The notes: generated by a model not told the origin, from the sequence alone. Shown: positions 50,413 through 59,647, counted from the first letter of the stretch. The stretch is 64,000 nucleotides of DNA from Marivibrio sp040218065 (GCF_040218065.1 NZ_JAVJQE010000010.1:1-64000); one strand, 5' to 3'. Numbers and translations are program-made.

Positions 50413-51110
50413 AGGCCCTCGGCGTCCTGCAAGCGCGCATGGGGTCGAGCCGCGTCCCGGGCAAGGCGATGACCGATCTGGCCGGCGAGCCGCTGATCGG
50501 CCATATGATCCGGCGCATGCGCGCCGTGCGAGGGGTCGGGGAGATCGTTCTCGCCACCACGACCGACCCGCGCAACGACCCGTTGGTCGACTATTGCGCC
50601 TCCCTGGGGGTTGAGGCGGTGCGCCATCCGAAGGAGGACGATCTGGCGGGGCGGATCGCGCTGGCGATCCGCGGGCGACCCGGCCGCACGATCTTGAAGA
50701 CCGGCGGAGACTGTCCGTTCATCGACCCTGCGGTCCTGCAGCGTATGGTCGACGCCGCCGAGGCCGATCCCGAGGCGGACTTCATCTCTAATCGGGTCGA
50801 ATGGTCCTATCCCCTGGGCTTGTCCGCGGACGTCGTCTCGCGCCGGGCTATCGAGTGGGCCGATTCGAACCTGACGGCGCCTGAAGATCGCGAACTGTTC
50901 GCCCTGTGGATCCGCGACCATCCTGAGCGCTTCAAGGTCGTGCCCATCGTCCACGACGTCGATCTCTCGCATCACAATTGGTGTGTCGACACGCCGGAAG
51001 ATCTCGCCTTCGCGCGGCGCGTTTTTTCATCGCTCTATGCGCAGGATCCCTGTTTCGGCATGGAGGCGGTGCTTCGCTTCCTGGGCGAGGAAGGCGCGGC
51101 CGGCGCATGA
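50409..51110 (+). CDS. Cytidylyltransferase-family protein (SpsF-like), copy 2
   Basis: The 233-residue protein begins VLQARMGSSRVPGKAMTDLAGEP, the CTP/NTP-binding motif of the SpsF/NeuA group. It continues with EIVLATTTDPRNDPLVDY, ILKTGGDCPFIDPAVL and HHNWCVDTPEDLAFARRVF. It may activate a sugar acid as its CMP derivative. It differs clearly from the copy at 44477, so the locus may activate two sugars. The start is a GTG that overlaps the previous stop. Confidence 0.87.
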   Translation: MKALGVLQARMGSSRVPGKAMTDLAGEPLIGHMIRRMRAVRGVGEIVLATTTDPRNDPLVDYCASLGVEAVRHPKEDDLAGRIALAIRGRPGRTILKTGGDCPFIDPAVLQRMVDAAEADPEADFISNRVEWSYPLGLSADVVSRRAIEWADSNLTAPEDRELFALWIRDHPERFKVVPIVHDVDLSHHNWCVDTPEDLAFARRVFSSLYAQDPCFGMEAVLRFLGEEGAAGA

Positions 51111-52102
51111 ACGCCCTTGAAGTCGTCCTGGTCGGGGCGGGGCGCATCGCGGTCGGAAACCACGGCCTTGCCGGCGCGACGCCGCTGAGCCATCTGGCGG
51201 CCATTCGCGACGTCGGGGCGCAGATTGCGGTGCTGCGCGCCCTCGTCGAGCCGAATGAGGACGCGCGGGAGCGCGCCCGCGCCGACTGGCCGGAGGTCGC
51301 CGCCGCCGAGTGCGCTCCGGACATGGCCGATCTGCCTGATCTGAAAGGGGCGGTCGCAGTGATTTGCACGCCGTCTTCCGTGCGTCGAAATCCGGTCGAG
51401 GCTGCGATCCGCGGCGGCGCCCTTGCGGTCGTCGTGGAGAAGCCGCTGGCCCAGACCGCCGACGAGGCGCGCGCCCTGCACGCCGCCGCCAAGGCCGCGG
51501 GCGTGCCCCTCGTGGTGAACTACAATCGCCGCTTCGACGCGCGGATCGCGGATGCGATGCGCCGGGGGTGTGAGGACGTGAGAAGCGCCGAACTGCGCTA
51601 CGCGCGCGGGCTTTGGAACTACGCGTCGCACATGCTCGACCTTCTGGTCTCTCGCTGCGGCCCGATCGAGACGGTTCAATGGATCGCCGGCGCCTGCCCC
51701 GACGCCGCGGCGGACGCCAATCCAAGCTTCGCCTTGACGTTTCGGAGCGGGATTCCGGTCGCGGCCTTGGGCCATGAGGGCTTGGACTACGATCTCCTCG
51801 ATCTCGTCCTGACGACGCGGGCCGGCCGTCTGCGCCTGCTGACCGGGGGCGCTGAAATCGCGGTCGATGCGCCGCAGGACGATCTTCACTATAAAGGCTA
51901 CCGGCATCTGGCGACGGGGCCGGCAGAGCGCGGCGCCGCGGCGGGCTTCTCCGGGCTTTATCGCGCTCTACATGACTGGCTTGTCGGCGGCCTCGCCTTC
52001 GTCGGATGCGATTCCGCCCAGGCGGTTCATCTGGCCGAGGCGTTCGAGGCGATATCGGTGTCGGCGTCGCGGAACGGCGCATCGATCCGACTTGGCGATT
52101 AG
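51107..52102 (+). CDS. Gfo/Idh/MocA-family oxidoreductase
   Basis: The 331-residue protein has an N-terminal Rossmann fold (VVLVGAGRIAVGNHG, AVICTPSSVRRNPVEAAI) and the family motif VVVEKPLAQTADEARAL, where the lysine acts in catalysis. The C-terminal part is a beta-sheet domain (VVNYNRRFDARI). It likely oxidises or reduces a sugar intermediate with NAD(P). It is translationally coupled to the cytidylyltransferase (ATGA). Confidence 0.87.
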   Translation: MNALEVVLVGAGRIAVGNHGLAGATPLSHLAAIRDVGAQIAVLRALVEPNEDARERARADWPEVAAAECAPDMADLPDLKGAVAVICTPSSVRRNPVEAAIRGGALAVVVEKPLAQTADEARALHAAAKAAGVPLVVNYNRRFDARIADAMRRGCEDVRSAELRYARGLWNYASHMLDLLVSRCGPIETVQWIAGACPDAAADANPSFALTFRSGIPVAALGHEGLDYDLLDLVLTTRAGRLRLLTGGAEIAVDAPQDDLHYKGYRHLATGPAERGAAAGFSGLYRALHDWLVGGLAFVGCDSAQAVHLAEAFEAISVSASRNGASIRLGD

Positions 52103-52117
52103 ACGTGGGATGAGATC

Positions 52118-53416
52118 ATGAATGCTGCAGACACGCCCGCGCTGCTGGGCGGCCATCCGATCAACGATCGACCCTTCCGCTTCAACAACGCGATCGGTGA
52201 GGAAGAAAAGCGCGCCGTCATGGCGGTGCTCGACGAGGGGGAGCTCTCGGGCTTCATCGCGTCACCCGGCGAGCCCTTCTGGGGCGGGCGCAAGGTGCGG
52301 GAACTGCAGGATATGTTCTGCAGCCGCTTCGGAGTGAAGCATGCGGTGGCGGTCAATTCGGCGACGTCGGGACTGCACGCCGCCGTGATGGCGATCGGAA
52401 CGGGTCCCGGCGACGAGATCATCGCCTCTCCCTATACGATGAGCGCCACCTCGACCGTGGCCGTTCTTTCCGGCGCGACGCCCGTCTTCGCCGACATCGA
52501 AGACGAGACCTTCGGGCTCGATCCCGCCGCCGTCGAAGCGAAGATCACGCCGCGCACGCGTGCGATCGTGACAGTCAATATTTTCGGCCACCCCTCGCGC
52601 CTGACCGAATTGCGGGCGCTGGCGGACAAGCACGGCCTCTATCTGATCGAGGATAACGCCCAGGCGCCCGACGCCCTGCACGCCGGCCGTCCGACCGGCA
52701 CTATCGGCCACATCGGCGTCTTCAGCTTCAACCGGCACAAGGTGATGCAGAGCGGCGAAGGCGGCGTCCTGGTCACCGACGACCCGCAGTTGTTCGAGAA
52801 GGCGGCCCTGTTCCGCAACCACGGCGAGGCGGTGGTGGAGGCGATGGGGATCGACGATCTCGTGAACACCGCCGGGCTTAACCTGCGGATGACCGAGATG
52901 GAGGCCGCAGTCGCGGTCGAGCAGTTCCGGAAGCTGCCGGAGCTCAATCGACAGCGGATCGAGCTGGCCGACCGGCTGTCCTCGGCGCTCTCCGACATCG
53001 ACGGGGTGAGCGCTCCGACCGTGCGGCAAGGCGATCGGCACGTCTACTACATGTATGCGATGACCTATGACGAGGCCGCGGCGGGAATGCCCCGCGAGCT
53101 GTTTGTGAAGGCGATGCTGGCCGAAGGCCTGTTCGTCCGCGGCGGCTATCTGAAGCCGACCTATCTGGAGCCGATGTATCAAAAGCGCATCGGGCTCGGG
53201 CGTCACGGGTTTCCCTTCGCCGCCGCCGACGGCGCCTCGCGGGTGGATTACTCGCCCGGCATCTGTCCGGTCTGCGAACGGCTGCAGTCGCAAGAGTTGA
53301 TGATCACGGCGGTGATGCAGCCGCCGCAGACCCTCGCCGACATGGACAGATGGGCCGAGGGCGCCCGCAAGGTGCTTAACGCCCGCGACGCGTTGATGAC
53401 CGCCGAGGCCGCCTGA
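52118..53416 (+). CDS. DegT-family sugar aminotransferase
   Basis: The 432-residue PLP enzyme has AVNSATSGLHAAVMA, SPYTMSATSTVAVLSGATPVFADI (in parts), EDNAQAPDA and the PLP lysine K208 in FSFNRHKVMQSGEGG. The unusual start GGHPINDRPFRF resembles AHBA-synthase-like and sialic-acid-locus aminotransferases. It should aminate a keto sugar. It follows the oxidoreductase by 15 bases, so the pair could oxidise and then aminate the same carbon. Confidence 0.9.
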   Translation: MNAADTPALLGGHPINDRPFRFNNAIGEEEKRAVMAVLDEGELSGFIASPGEPFWGGRKVRELQDMFCSRFGVKHAVAVNSATSGLHAAVMAIGTGPGDEIIASPYTMSATSTVAVLSGATPVFADIEDETFGLDPAAVEAKITPRTRAIVTVNIFGHPSRLTELRALADKHGLYLIEDNAQAPDALHAGRPTGTIGHIGVFSFNRHKVMQSGEGGVLVTDDPQLFEKAALFRNHGEAVVEAMGIDDLVNTAGLNLRMTEMEAAVAVEQFRKLPELNRQRIELADRLSSALSDIDGVSAPTVRQGDRHVYYMYAMTYDEAAAGMPRELFVKAMLAEGLFVRGGYLKPTYLEPMYQKRIGLGRHGFPFAAADGASRVDYSPGICPVCERLQSQELMITAVMQPPQTLADMDRWAEGARKVLNARDALMTAEAA

Positions 53417-53436
53417 CGCCTATCCGCGTCGACGGA

Positions 53437-54423
53437 ATGAGCAAGCTTCTGGTTCTGCCCGTCGAGGCGGGGGCGGCCGCGTTTCTGAAGCCGGTTCTGG
53501 CGGCTTGGGAGACCGCGTCGCCTGGTTTCGATTGGGAAGTCGGCTTGACCGACCGATCCGCGGCGAGCCTGAGCGGCGCGCTGAGGCGGGGGCGCGCCGT
53601 CGGATCGGTTTTGGATCGCCTGGACGCGGCCGCGGGGGCGGCGTTTATCGAGCGCGCACGGCCGTCGGCGCTTCTCATCTCCGCCGGCGGCTGGCCGCTT
53701 GAACATGCGGCGGTCCGCGCCGCCCGCTCACTCGGCGTCACCGTCCTGCAGTTCGTCGACACCTGGTACGGCTACCGGCGGCGACTGGTCGACGACGCCG
53801 GTTTGAACGCGCCGGACAGGCTGCTCCTGATCGACGGTTTCGCGGCGCGCGAGGCGAGAGAGGAAGGCCTGGGCGAGCTGGCGACGGAACTGGTCGGGCA
53901 CCCGCACTGGGGAAAGGTGGCGCGCCTGCCGCCGACGGAGCGGCGACGGACGCTGTTCGTCGGCGCGCCGGTGGTTCGGGACTACGGCGCGAGCCTGGGG
54001 TACACGGAAGGCAGCTGTTTCGATCTTCTGCGCGCCGCGCAAGAGGCGCGTCCGGATCTGATCGCGCACATCGAGTATGCGCCGCATCCGGAGCAGAACG
54101 AAGACGATCTGCCGGAAGGGGTTCGGATATCGCGCTATGATCCGCGACGCCTGGGCGAAGACGTCGACCAACTGGTCGGCATGTTCTCCTCGCCCTTGAT
54201 CGACGCCTACCTTTCAGGGCGCCGCTCTGTCAGTCTTCAACCTGACGCGGTCGGACCCGATCTATACCCGCTCAGTCGACGCGGGTTGGCGCCGCGGGCG
54301 GGTACCCTGCAGGATCTGATCGCGGCCCTGTCCCTGCCGCCGCCCGACCCGACCGCCCTTCGTTGGGACTTGCAAGGCAGCGTCGAGCGTTTCGCTAATG
54401 CGGTGAGAAAGCACCTTGTCTGA
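53437..54423 (+). CDS. Hypothetical protein of the glycan locus, possibly GT-B-like
   Basis: The family of this 328-residue soluble protein is not recognised. The order of Rossmann-like elements is suggestive: KLLVLPVEAGAAAFLKPVL, then ALLISAGGWPLEHAAVRAARSLGVTV and QFVDTWYGYRRRLVD. A second half follows with RRTLFVGAPVVRD, AHIEYAPHPEQNEDDLP and LVGMFSSPLIDAYLSGR. This two-lobed layout with an HPEQ-type segment recalls GT-B glycosyltransferases. It overlaps the next aminotransferase start by eight bases. Confidence 0.6.
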   Translation: MSKLLVLPVEAGAAAFLKPVLAAWETASPGFDWEVGLTDRSAASLSGALRRGRAVGSVLDRLDAAAGAAFIERARPSALLISAGGWPLEHAAVRAARSLGVTVLQFVDTWYGYRRRLVDDAGLNAPDRLLLIDGFAAREAREEGLGELATELVGHPHWGKVARLPPTERRRTLFVGAPVVRDYGASLGYTEGSCFDLLRAAQEARPDLIAHIEYAPHPEQNEDDLPEGVRISRYDPRRLGEDVDQLVGMFSSPLIDAYLSGRRSVSLQPDAVGPDLYPLSRRGLAPRAGTLQDLIAALSLPPPDPTALRWDLQGSVERFANAVRKHLV

Positions 54424-55549
54424 CGTCATTCCCTTGGCCGTACCTGATCTGCGCGGCGCCGAAGCCCGTTATCTGGAAGAGTGCGTCACCGACAACTGGG
54501 TTTCGTCCGCCGGCCCCTTCGTCGGCGCCTTTGAAACCCGGATGGCCGCGCTCGCCGGACGGCGCGAAGGCGTCGCCTGCGTCAACGGTACGGCGGCCCT
54601 TCAGATCGCTCTCATGGGGCTAGGAATCGGACCCGGCGATCGCGTCATCGTTCCCGACTGGACTTTCGCTGCCTCCGTCAACGCCGTGATCCACGCGGGC
54701 GCGGAGCCGGTTTTCGCCGACGTCTCCCGCGAGGACTGGTGTCTCGACCCGGCGAGCGTCGACGAAGCCGCGGCGCGCTACGGCGAGGGGTTGCGGGCCG
54801 CCGTGCTCGTCGACCCCCTCGGCAAGACCGCGTCGCCTGAGACCGCGACCTATCTGCGCGAGCGGCACGGCCTCCTGGTTCTGGAGGACGCGGCCGGCGC
54901 AATCGGCGCGTCGCGCGGCGGCGCGTCGGCGGGCTCGCTCGGCGCGGCGGCCTGTTTCAGCTTCAACGGCAACAAGACCGTCACCGCCGGCGGCGGCGGC
55001 ATGGTGGTCACCGACGACGAGGCGCTCGCCAAGCGTCTGCGTCACCTGACCACCCAGGCCAGGATCGGCGCCGACTATCGCCACGACGCGGTGGGGTTCA
55101 ATTATCGGATGACCAACGTCAACGCGGCGATCGGCGTGGCGCAGTTGGAGCGTTTGGAGGAGATGGTCGCGGCGAAGCGTGCGATCGCGGAGGCTTATCG
55201 CGCGTCGATCGCCGAGCGCGCAGACATCGCCTTCATGCCGTTCGACGGCGACGGCGACGGGGCGGTCGACAGCGGATGGCTTTCGGCGGTTCGCGTCGCC
55301 GACGAACCGACGATGCGCGACTTGGTCTCGCATCTGAACGCCGCGGGAATAGCGGCGCGTCCCTTCTGGTGCGCCTTGTCGAGCCAAGCGCCCTATTCGG
55401 GGTATCCTTCGGTCGCAACGCCGGTCGCGCACGCGCTGACGGACGTGGTCGTGACCTTGCCGAGTTCGAGCCATCTCGATCGTGAGTCGTTGGCGCGCGT
55501 GACGGCGGCGCTTGAGGCGTGGCGCGGTCCCGAAGTCCCGCCGTTGTGA
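54416..55549 (+). CDS. DegT-family aminotransferase resembling LegC
   Basis: The 377-residue PLP enzyme has the NWVSSAGPFVGAFETRMAAL segment, close to the WVSS.G.FV..FE signature of LegC-type aminotransferases of legionaminic acid synthesis. It also has CVNGTAALQIALMGLG, VPDWTFAASVNAVIHAGAEPVFADV in parts, LEDAAGAIGA, and the PLP lysine K187 in FSFNGNKTVTAGGGG. It starts with TTG inside the end of the preceding gene. It is followed at once by a PglD/NeuD-type acyltransferase, the usual next step. Confidence 0.87.
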   Translation: MSDVIPLAVPDLRGAEARYLEECVTDNWVSSAGPFVGAFETRMAALAGRREGVACVNGTAALQIALMGLGIGPGDRVIVPDWTFAASVNAVIHAGAEPVFADVSREDWCLDPASVDEAAARYGEGLRAAVLVDPLGKTASPETATYLRERHGLLVLEDAAGAIGASRGGASAGSLGAAACFSFNGNKTVTAGGGGMVVTDDEALAKRLRHLTTQARIGADYRHDAVGFNYRMTNVNAAIGVAQLERLEEMVAAKRAIAEAYRASIAERADIAFMPFDGDGDGAVDSGWLSAVRVADEPTMRDLVSHLNAAGIAARPFWCALSSQAPYSGYPSVATPVAHALTDVVVTLPSSSHLDRESLARVTAALEAWRGPEVPPL

Positions 55550-55556
55550 GAAGACC

Positions 55557-56153
55557 ATGACGGATTTTCTCCTGCTGGGCGCCGGCGGCCATGCGAAGAG
55601 CGTCGTGGAGATTCGGCGCGCTGCGGGCGATCGGCTTTCAGCCTATATCGACCCCCACGTCTGCCCCTGGCTGCCGGAAGTGCGCCATATCGCCCGCGAT
55701 TCGGACGCGAGCCCGTCGGACGGGCCTTTGGCGATCGGACTTGGCGGCGTGACGATCGACCTCCTCGCCGCCCGCCGTCGCCTGGTCGAGGAGTATGCGG
55801 CCCGCGGGTTCCTGTTGCTGAGCGTCGTCCACCCCGGCGCCCTGGTCAGCCCGAGCGCCTCGATCGCCGAGGGGGCGCACGTCCTCGCCGGCGCGATCGT
55901 GCAACCGGGGGCCGTAATCGGACGCGCGGCTTTGATCAACGCCGGCAGTCTCGTGGAGCACGACGCGCAAATCGGTGAAGGCGCGCATATCGCGCCAGGC
56001 GCAAGGGTTCTGGGCGGCGCGCGCGTCGGACCCGGGGCGATGATCGGGGCCGGCACCGTCGTGTTGCCATACGCCGACGCGCCGGCGCAGACGCTGGTTC
56101 CCGCAAACACCGTCTTCAGACCGAGCAAACCGAAAGGGAGCGAAGCCCAATGA
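55557..56153 (+). CDS. PglD/NeuD-type sugar O/N-acyltransferase
   Basis: The 198-residue protein has an N-terminal Rossmann piece (LLLGAGGHAKSVVEI) and a C-terminal left-handed beta-helix of hexapeptide repeats (SPSASIAEGAHVLAG through GARVGPGAMIGAGTVVL). The catalytic His lies in SLVEHDAQIGEGAHI. PglD, NeuD and LegH acetylate amino sugars at C4. It follows the LegC-like aminotransferase by seven bases and overlaps the NeuB-type gene (ATGA), giving an aminotransferase-acyltransferase-synthase order. Confidence 0.9.
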   Translation: MTDFLLLGAGGHAKSVVEIRRAAGDRLSAYIDPHVCPWLPEVRHIARDSDASPSDGPLAIGLGGVTIDLLAARRRLVEEYAARGFLLLSVVHPGALVSPSASIAEGAHVLAGAIVQPGAVIGRAALINAGSLVEHDAQIGEGAHIAPGARVLGGARVGPGAMIGAGTVVLPYADAPAQTLVPANTVFRPSKPKGSEAQ

Positions 56154-57196
56154 TGTTTCCGCACGACCGAAAGCCGTACATCATCGCGGAGATCGGGGCG
56201 AATCATAACGGCGATATGGCGCTCGCCCGTCAGATGATCGACGTGGCGAAGGAATGCGGCGCGGACGCCGTCAAATTCCAGTCCTGGGATACGACGATCT
56301 TTTCGCACGCGGTCTACGAGAAGAACTACTTTCTCGGCGACGACTACCGCGATCGGACGGACTACACCTTGAGGCAGATCGTCGAGGAGTTCGCAGTCTC
56401 GTTCGAAGATCTGAAAGCGTTACGCAGTTATTGCGACGAGGTCGGGATCGACTTCTCATCGACGCCGTTCAACGAGAAGCAGCTCGATGACCTCGTGGCG
56501 CTCGGCGCCAAATACATCAAGATCGCGTCGATGGACGTCACCAATCCGCGTCTGCTGCGCCACGCGGCGCAGACCGGGCTTCCGGTCATCCTGTCGACCG
56601 GCTTCGCGGAGATGGACGAAATCGACCGCGCTGTCCGCTGGCTGGAGGAGGGCGGCTGCGCGGAGATCGTTCTGCTGCATTGCGTGTCGCTTTATCCGCC
56701 CGAAGACGACGAGGTGCGCCTCGACAACATCGACATGCTCCGCGAGGTCTACGGTTACCCCGTCGGCTTCTCGGACCACACGACCGGCACGGAGATCCCG
56801 ATCGCCGCGATCGCCAAGCGCTCCGTCGTGATCGAGAAGCACTACACCCTCGACCGCGCCATGTTCGGATGGGACCATCACATGTCCTGCACGCCGGAGG
56901 AGTTGAAGGCGATCTGCACGGCGCGCGACCGGATTCATCCTGCGTTGGGCGGCAAGCGCCGGATCGTTCCGGAGCGTGAGCGGACGCGGCGCGACGAGTA
57001 TCGACGCTCCATCGTCGCGGCGCGTCCGATCGCCAAGGGCGCGACCGTGTCGCCTGAGGACATCGACTATCGCCGGCCCGGAACCGGCCTGGCCCCGACC
57101 ATGACCGACCTCGTCGTAGGTGCGGTGACCCGGCGGGAGATCGCGGAAGACGCGCTCATCGGTCTGAACGACATCGTTCAACCGGACGACGCTTGA
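56150..57196 (+). CDS. Nonulosonic acid synthase (NeuB/LegI/PseI family)
   Basis: The 348-residue protein has the NeuB TIM barrel: YIIAEIGANHNGDMALARQMI, ADAVKFQSW, FSSTPFNEKQLDDL, YIKIASMDVTNPRLL, ILSTGFAEMDEI, and VGFSDHTTGTEI. A C-terminal SAF (antifreeze-like) domain begins near residue 290 (AARPIAKGATVSPEDIDYRRPGTGL in parts). It condenses phosphoenolpyruvate with a six-carbon 2,4-diamino sugar to give a nine-carbon acid. Sequence alone does not choose between Leg, Pse and sialic acid products. Confidence 0.93.
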   Translation: MMFPHDRKPYIIAEIGANHNGDMALARQMIDVAKECGADAVKFQSWDTTIFSHAVYEKNYFLGDDYRDRTDYTLRQIVEEFAVSFEDLKALRSYCDEVGIDFSSTPFNEKQLDDLVALGAKYIKIASMDVTNPRLLRHAAQTGLPVILSTGFAEMDEIDRAVRWLEEGGCAEIVLLHCVSLYPPEDDEVRLDNIDMLREVYGYPVGFSDHTTGTEIPIAAIAKRSVVIEKHYTLDRAMFGWDHHMSCTPEELKAICTARDRIHPALGGKRRIVPERERTRRDEYRRSIVAARPIAKGATVSPEDIDYRRPGTGLAPTMTDLVVGAVTRREIAEDALIGLNDIVQPDDA

Positions 57197-57212
57197 GAGT
57201 CCGTTCCCTGCG

Positions 57213-58067
57213 ATGCGATCGGCCCTGATATGCACGGCCTGCTTTCCGGCGCCCCCGGAGGTGGCGGCTGATTACCGGGCCGGCGTCGCCGAGCAGGGGC
57301 GCGAGATCCGGCAACTTTTGGTCTGCGAAGACGGAACCGATCCGCGCCTGTTCGACGCCGGCGCCGCCGAGATCCTCCAGACGCCGGCGGGTGTGACGGG
57401 CGCGCGCCTGCGCGAGGCGCTTTTCCGCGCGATTGATGGGACCCCGGCGAGCGACGCCGTGCTCTTCGCCGATTGCGATGACCGCATGCTACCGGGCGCA
57501 GCGGAAACGTTCCTGTCGGCGCTGCAGACTGCGGAGGTCGCGGCCGCCGACATGGAGATCACGGATCCCGCCGGACGGCCGCTGAGGCGCCGCTTTTTCG
57601 ACGGCGCGGACTTGCCGGATCGCACAGAGGACGCAGGGGCTTTAGCCCGGCGGAACTGGATGGGCCTGACCAATACCGCCGTACGCCGAGAGGCGGTCGA
57701 CTGGGCCGCGCTGTCCGTGCCGGCCGCCGTGAGCGCGGTGGATTGGTGGCTGTTCGCGACATTGCTGTACCGCGGCTTGACGGCGGCCTGTGTCCGCACG
57801 CCCGTGACGCGCTATCGATCGAACCCTGCGGGGACGCTCGGCTACGGACCCGCCAGGAGTTTCGAGGCGCTTCAACGCCGTCTAAGTTTGGTCGCCGATC
57901 ATCAAACCGCGCTGCTGGGGCGCCCGACGGCGGAGATCGCCGGACTTCAAGCGCTCGCCTTGCGCCGGGCCCCCGAAATGGAGCATGCGTTGGCCGATCT
58001 TCCGGAGACAGGGGTCTGGTACGAGGACGTCTTTCGGTTGGCCGAACGACTGGAGACCGCGCCGTGA
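57213..58067 (+). CDS. GT2-like glycosyltransferase
   Basis: The 284-residue protein resembles a GT-A fold: an N-terminal ALICTACFPAPPEVAADY strand, a metal-binding acidic stretch VLFADCDDRML, and a second-domain VDWWLFATLLYRGL segment followed by RYRSNPAGTLGYGP. It probably adds a sugar in building the surface glycan. The match is weak compared with classical GT2 enzymes. The stop overlaps the next start (GTGA). Confidence 0.65.
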   Translation: MRSALICTACFPAPPEVAADYRAGVAEQGREIRQLLVCEDGTDPRLFDAGAAEILQTPAGVTGARLREALFRAIDGTPASDAVLFADCDDRMLPGAAETFLSALQTAEVAAADMEITDPAGRPLRRRFFDGADLPDRTEDAGALARRNWMGLTNTAVRREAVDWAALSVPAAVSAVDWWLFATLLYRGLTAACVRTPVTRYRSNPAGTLGYGPARSFEALQRRLSLVADHQTALLGRPTAEIAGLQALALRRAPEMEHALADLPETGVWYEDVFRLAERLETAP

Positions 58068-58975
58068 AGATCGGGTTCGTGGGAACCGTCGAATCGAGCG
58101 CCGCGCTGCTGAAGGCCACCCTCGCGGCGGGCGGCGACGTCGCGGCCGTCGGCGCCTTGCCGCCAGAGGTCGGCGCGGCGCGCCACGCCGATTACGTCGA
58201 CCTGGCGCCGATCGCCGCCGAGGCCGGCGCGCCGCTTTACGATTTGTCGACGCCGGACGGCTTGCAGCGGTTGGTCGCGCAGAGCGCGCCGGACGTCTTG
58301 TTCGTTTTCGGCTGGTCGCGGTTGATCCCTAACGACCTCCTGGCGGGCGTTCCGATGGGGGGCGTGGGATTCCATCCGGCGCCGCTGCCGATCGGGCGCG
58401 GGCGACATCCGTTGATTTGGTCGATCGTCCTGGGCTTGCAGGAGAGCGCCGCCTGTTTCATGCGACTGACGGAAGAGGCGGACGCCGGAGCGGTCTTCGT
58501 TCAACGTCCCTTCGCCATTGCGGATGACGAGACCGCGCGAAGCCTGATGGACAAGGCGATCGCGGCGGCGACCGCCGCGGTTCCGGATCTGCTGCATGCG
58601 CTGACCAGTCGCGGGGTGGCGGCCGCCGTTCCGCAGGATGAGAGCCGCGCCGTCGTGTGGCGGAAGCGAAGCCCAGCCGACGGTCGAATTGATTTTCGAA
58701 TGTCCGGATCGGCGATCGATCGGCTTGTGCGCGCCCTCCACCCGCCGTATCCAGGCGCGGAGGCGGTCCATTCGGAGATCGGCGCAATCGTCGTGCGCGA
58801 AGTGGCCGTGCGTTCGGACAGGACGGCCGTCGGGCCGGTAGAGCCGGGCCGCGTCGTCGCGACGCGAGACGGCGCGCCGGTCGTCGCAACGTCGGACGGC
58901 GCCGTTGTTCTGACGGATTACGCCTGCGCGGCCGGGGGGCGGCCGGAGATCAGGCTGGGGAGCTCGTTTTGCTGA
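58064..58975 (+). CDS. Formyltransferase-fold protein with altered active-site Asn, copy 2
   Basis: The 303-residue protein resembles methionyl-tRNA formyltransferase in both its catalytic domain (GVGFHPAPLPIGRGRHPL, RLTEEADAGAVF) and a C-terminal barrel (VWRKRSPADGRIDFRMSG). His and Asp of the catalytic set are kept. The Asn that normally precedes the His (N-x-HP) is Gly in GFHP. Activity may be lost or changed. The product might formylate a sugar amine together with the copy at 49687. It is followed by a deacetylase that could expose that amine. Confidence 0.83.
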   Translation: MKIGFVGTVESSAALLKATLAAGGDVAAVGALPPEVGAARHADYVDLAPIAAEAGAPLYDLSTPDGLQRLVAQSAPDVLFVFGWSRLIPNDLLAGVPMGGVGFHPAPLPIGRGRHPLIWSIVLGLQESAACFMRLTEEADAGAVFVQRPFAIADDETARSLMDKAIAAATAAVPDLLHALTSRGVAAAVPQDESRAVVWRKRSPADGRIDFRMSGSAIDRLVRALHPPYPGAEAVHSEIGAIVVREVAVRSDRTAVGPVEPGRVVATRDGAPVVATSDGAVVLTDYACAAGGRPEIRLGSSFC

Positions 58976-59646
58976 ACGCGAAGACCGTGATGGTTGTCGC
59001 CCCGCATGCGGATGACGAAACGCTGGGGGCGGGCGGAGCCTTGTGCCGGCTGAAGCAGGGCGGCGCTGAGCTGCATTGGACGCTGATGACCACCCCGGAA
59101 GGCGCTGGCTACCCGGCGGATTATGTCGCGGCCCACGCAGCCCAGGTGGACGCGGTCGCCGCGGCCTACCCGTTCGACGGACTGCATCGGTTGGACTACC
59201 CCGCCTCGACCCTCGCGGCGCAACCGGTGGGGGCGCTGGTCGATCGGCTTCGCGCCCTCGCCGCGGCGGTCCGACCCGACGTGATTTTGCTGCCGCATCG
59301 CGGCGACGCTCACGACGACCATGGTGCGACGGCCGCCGCGGCGCAGGCGGCTTTCAAGGGCTTTCGCATGCCGAGCTTCGGGGTTCGGGCGCTTTACGCC
59401 ATGGAGATCCTGTCGGAGACGGACGCCGTTATGGGGCCGCCGGCGCATCCTTTCATCGCCAACACCTTCGTCGACATTTCCGATCATTTGGATCGGAAGG
59501 TGGAGTTGTTCGGCCTCTACCGTACTGAAGTGACCGAGGGCGGCCCCCGGTCGCCTGAAGCTGTGCGCGCGCAGGCCTTGCTGCACGGCGCCGCCGTCGG
59601 CCGCCCCGCGGCGGAACGCTTCATGCGCTTGCAAGCCGTTCTTTAG
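58969..59646 (+). CDS. PIG-L-family N-deacetylase
   Basis: The 225-residue zinc-dependent deacetylase has the family motif VVAPHADDETLGAGGAL (zinc His-Asp-Asp) and the second zinc site HRGDAHDDHG. Members remove acetyl from GlcNAc-type sugars. It starts with TTG and overlaps the formyltransferase by seven bases, suggesting sequential deacetylation and formylation of one sugar. The family assignment is firm; the substrate is inferred. Confidence 0.9.
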   Translation: MLNAKTVMVVAPHADDETLGAGGALCRLKQGGAELHWTLMTTPEGAGYPADYVAAHAAQVDAVAAAYPFDGLHRLDYPASTLAAQPVGALVDRLRALAAAVRPDVILLPHRGDAHDDHGATAAAAQAAFKGFRMPSFGVRALYAMEILSETDAVMGPPAHPFIANTFVDISDHLDRKVELFGLYRTEVTEGGPRSPEAVRAQALLHGAAVGRPAAERFMRLQAVL

Positions 59647-59647
59647 G

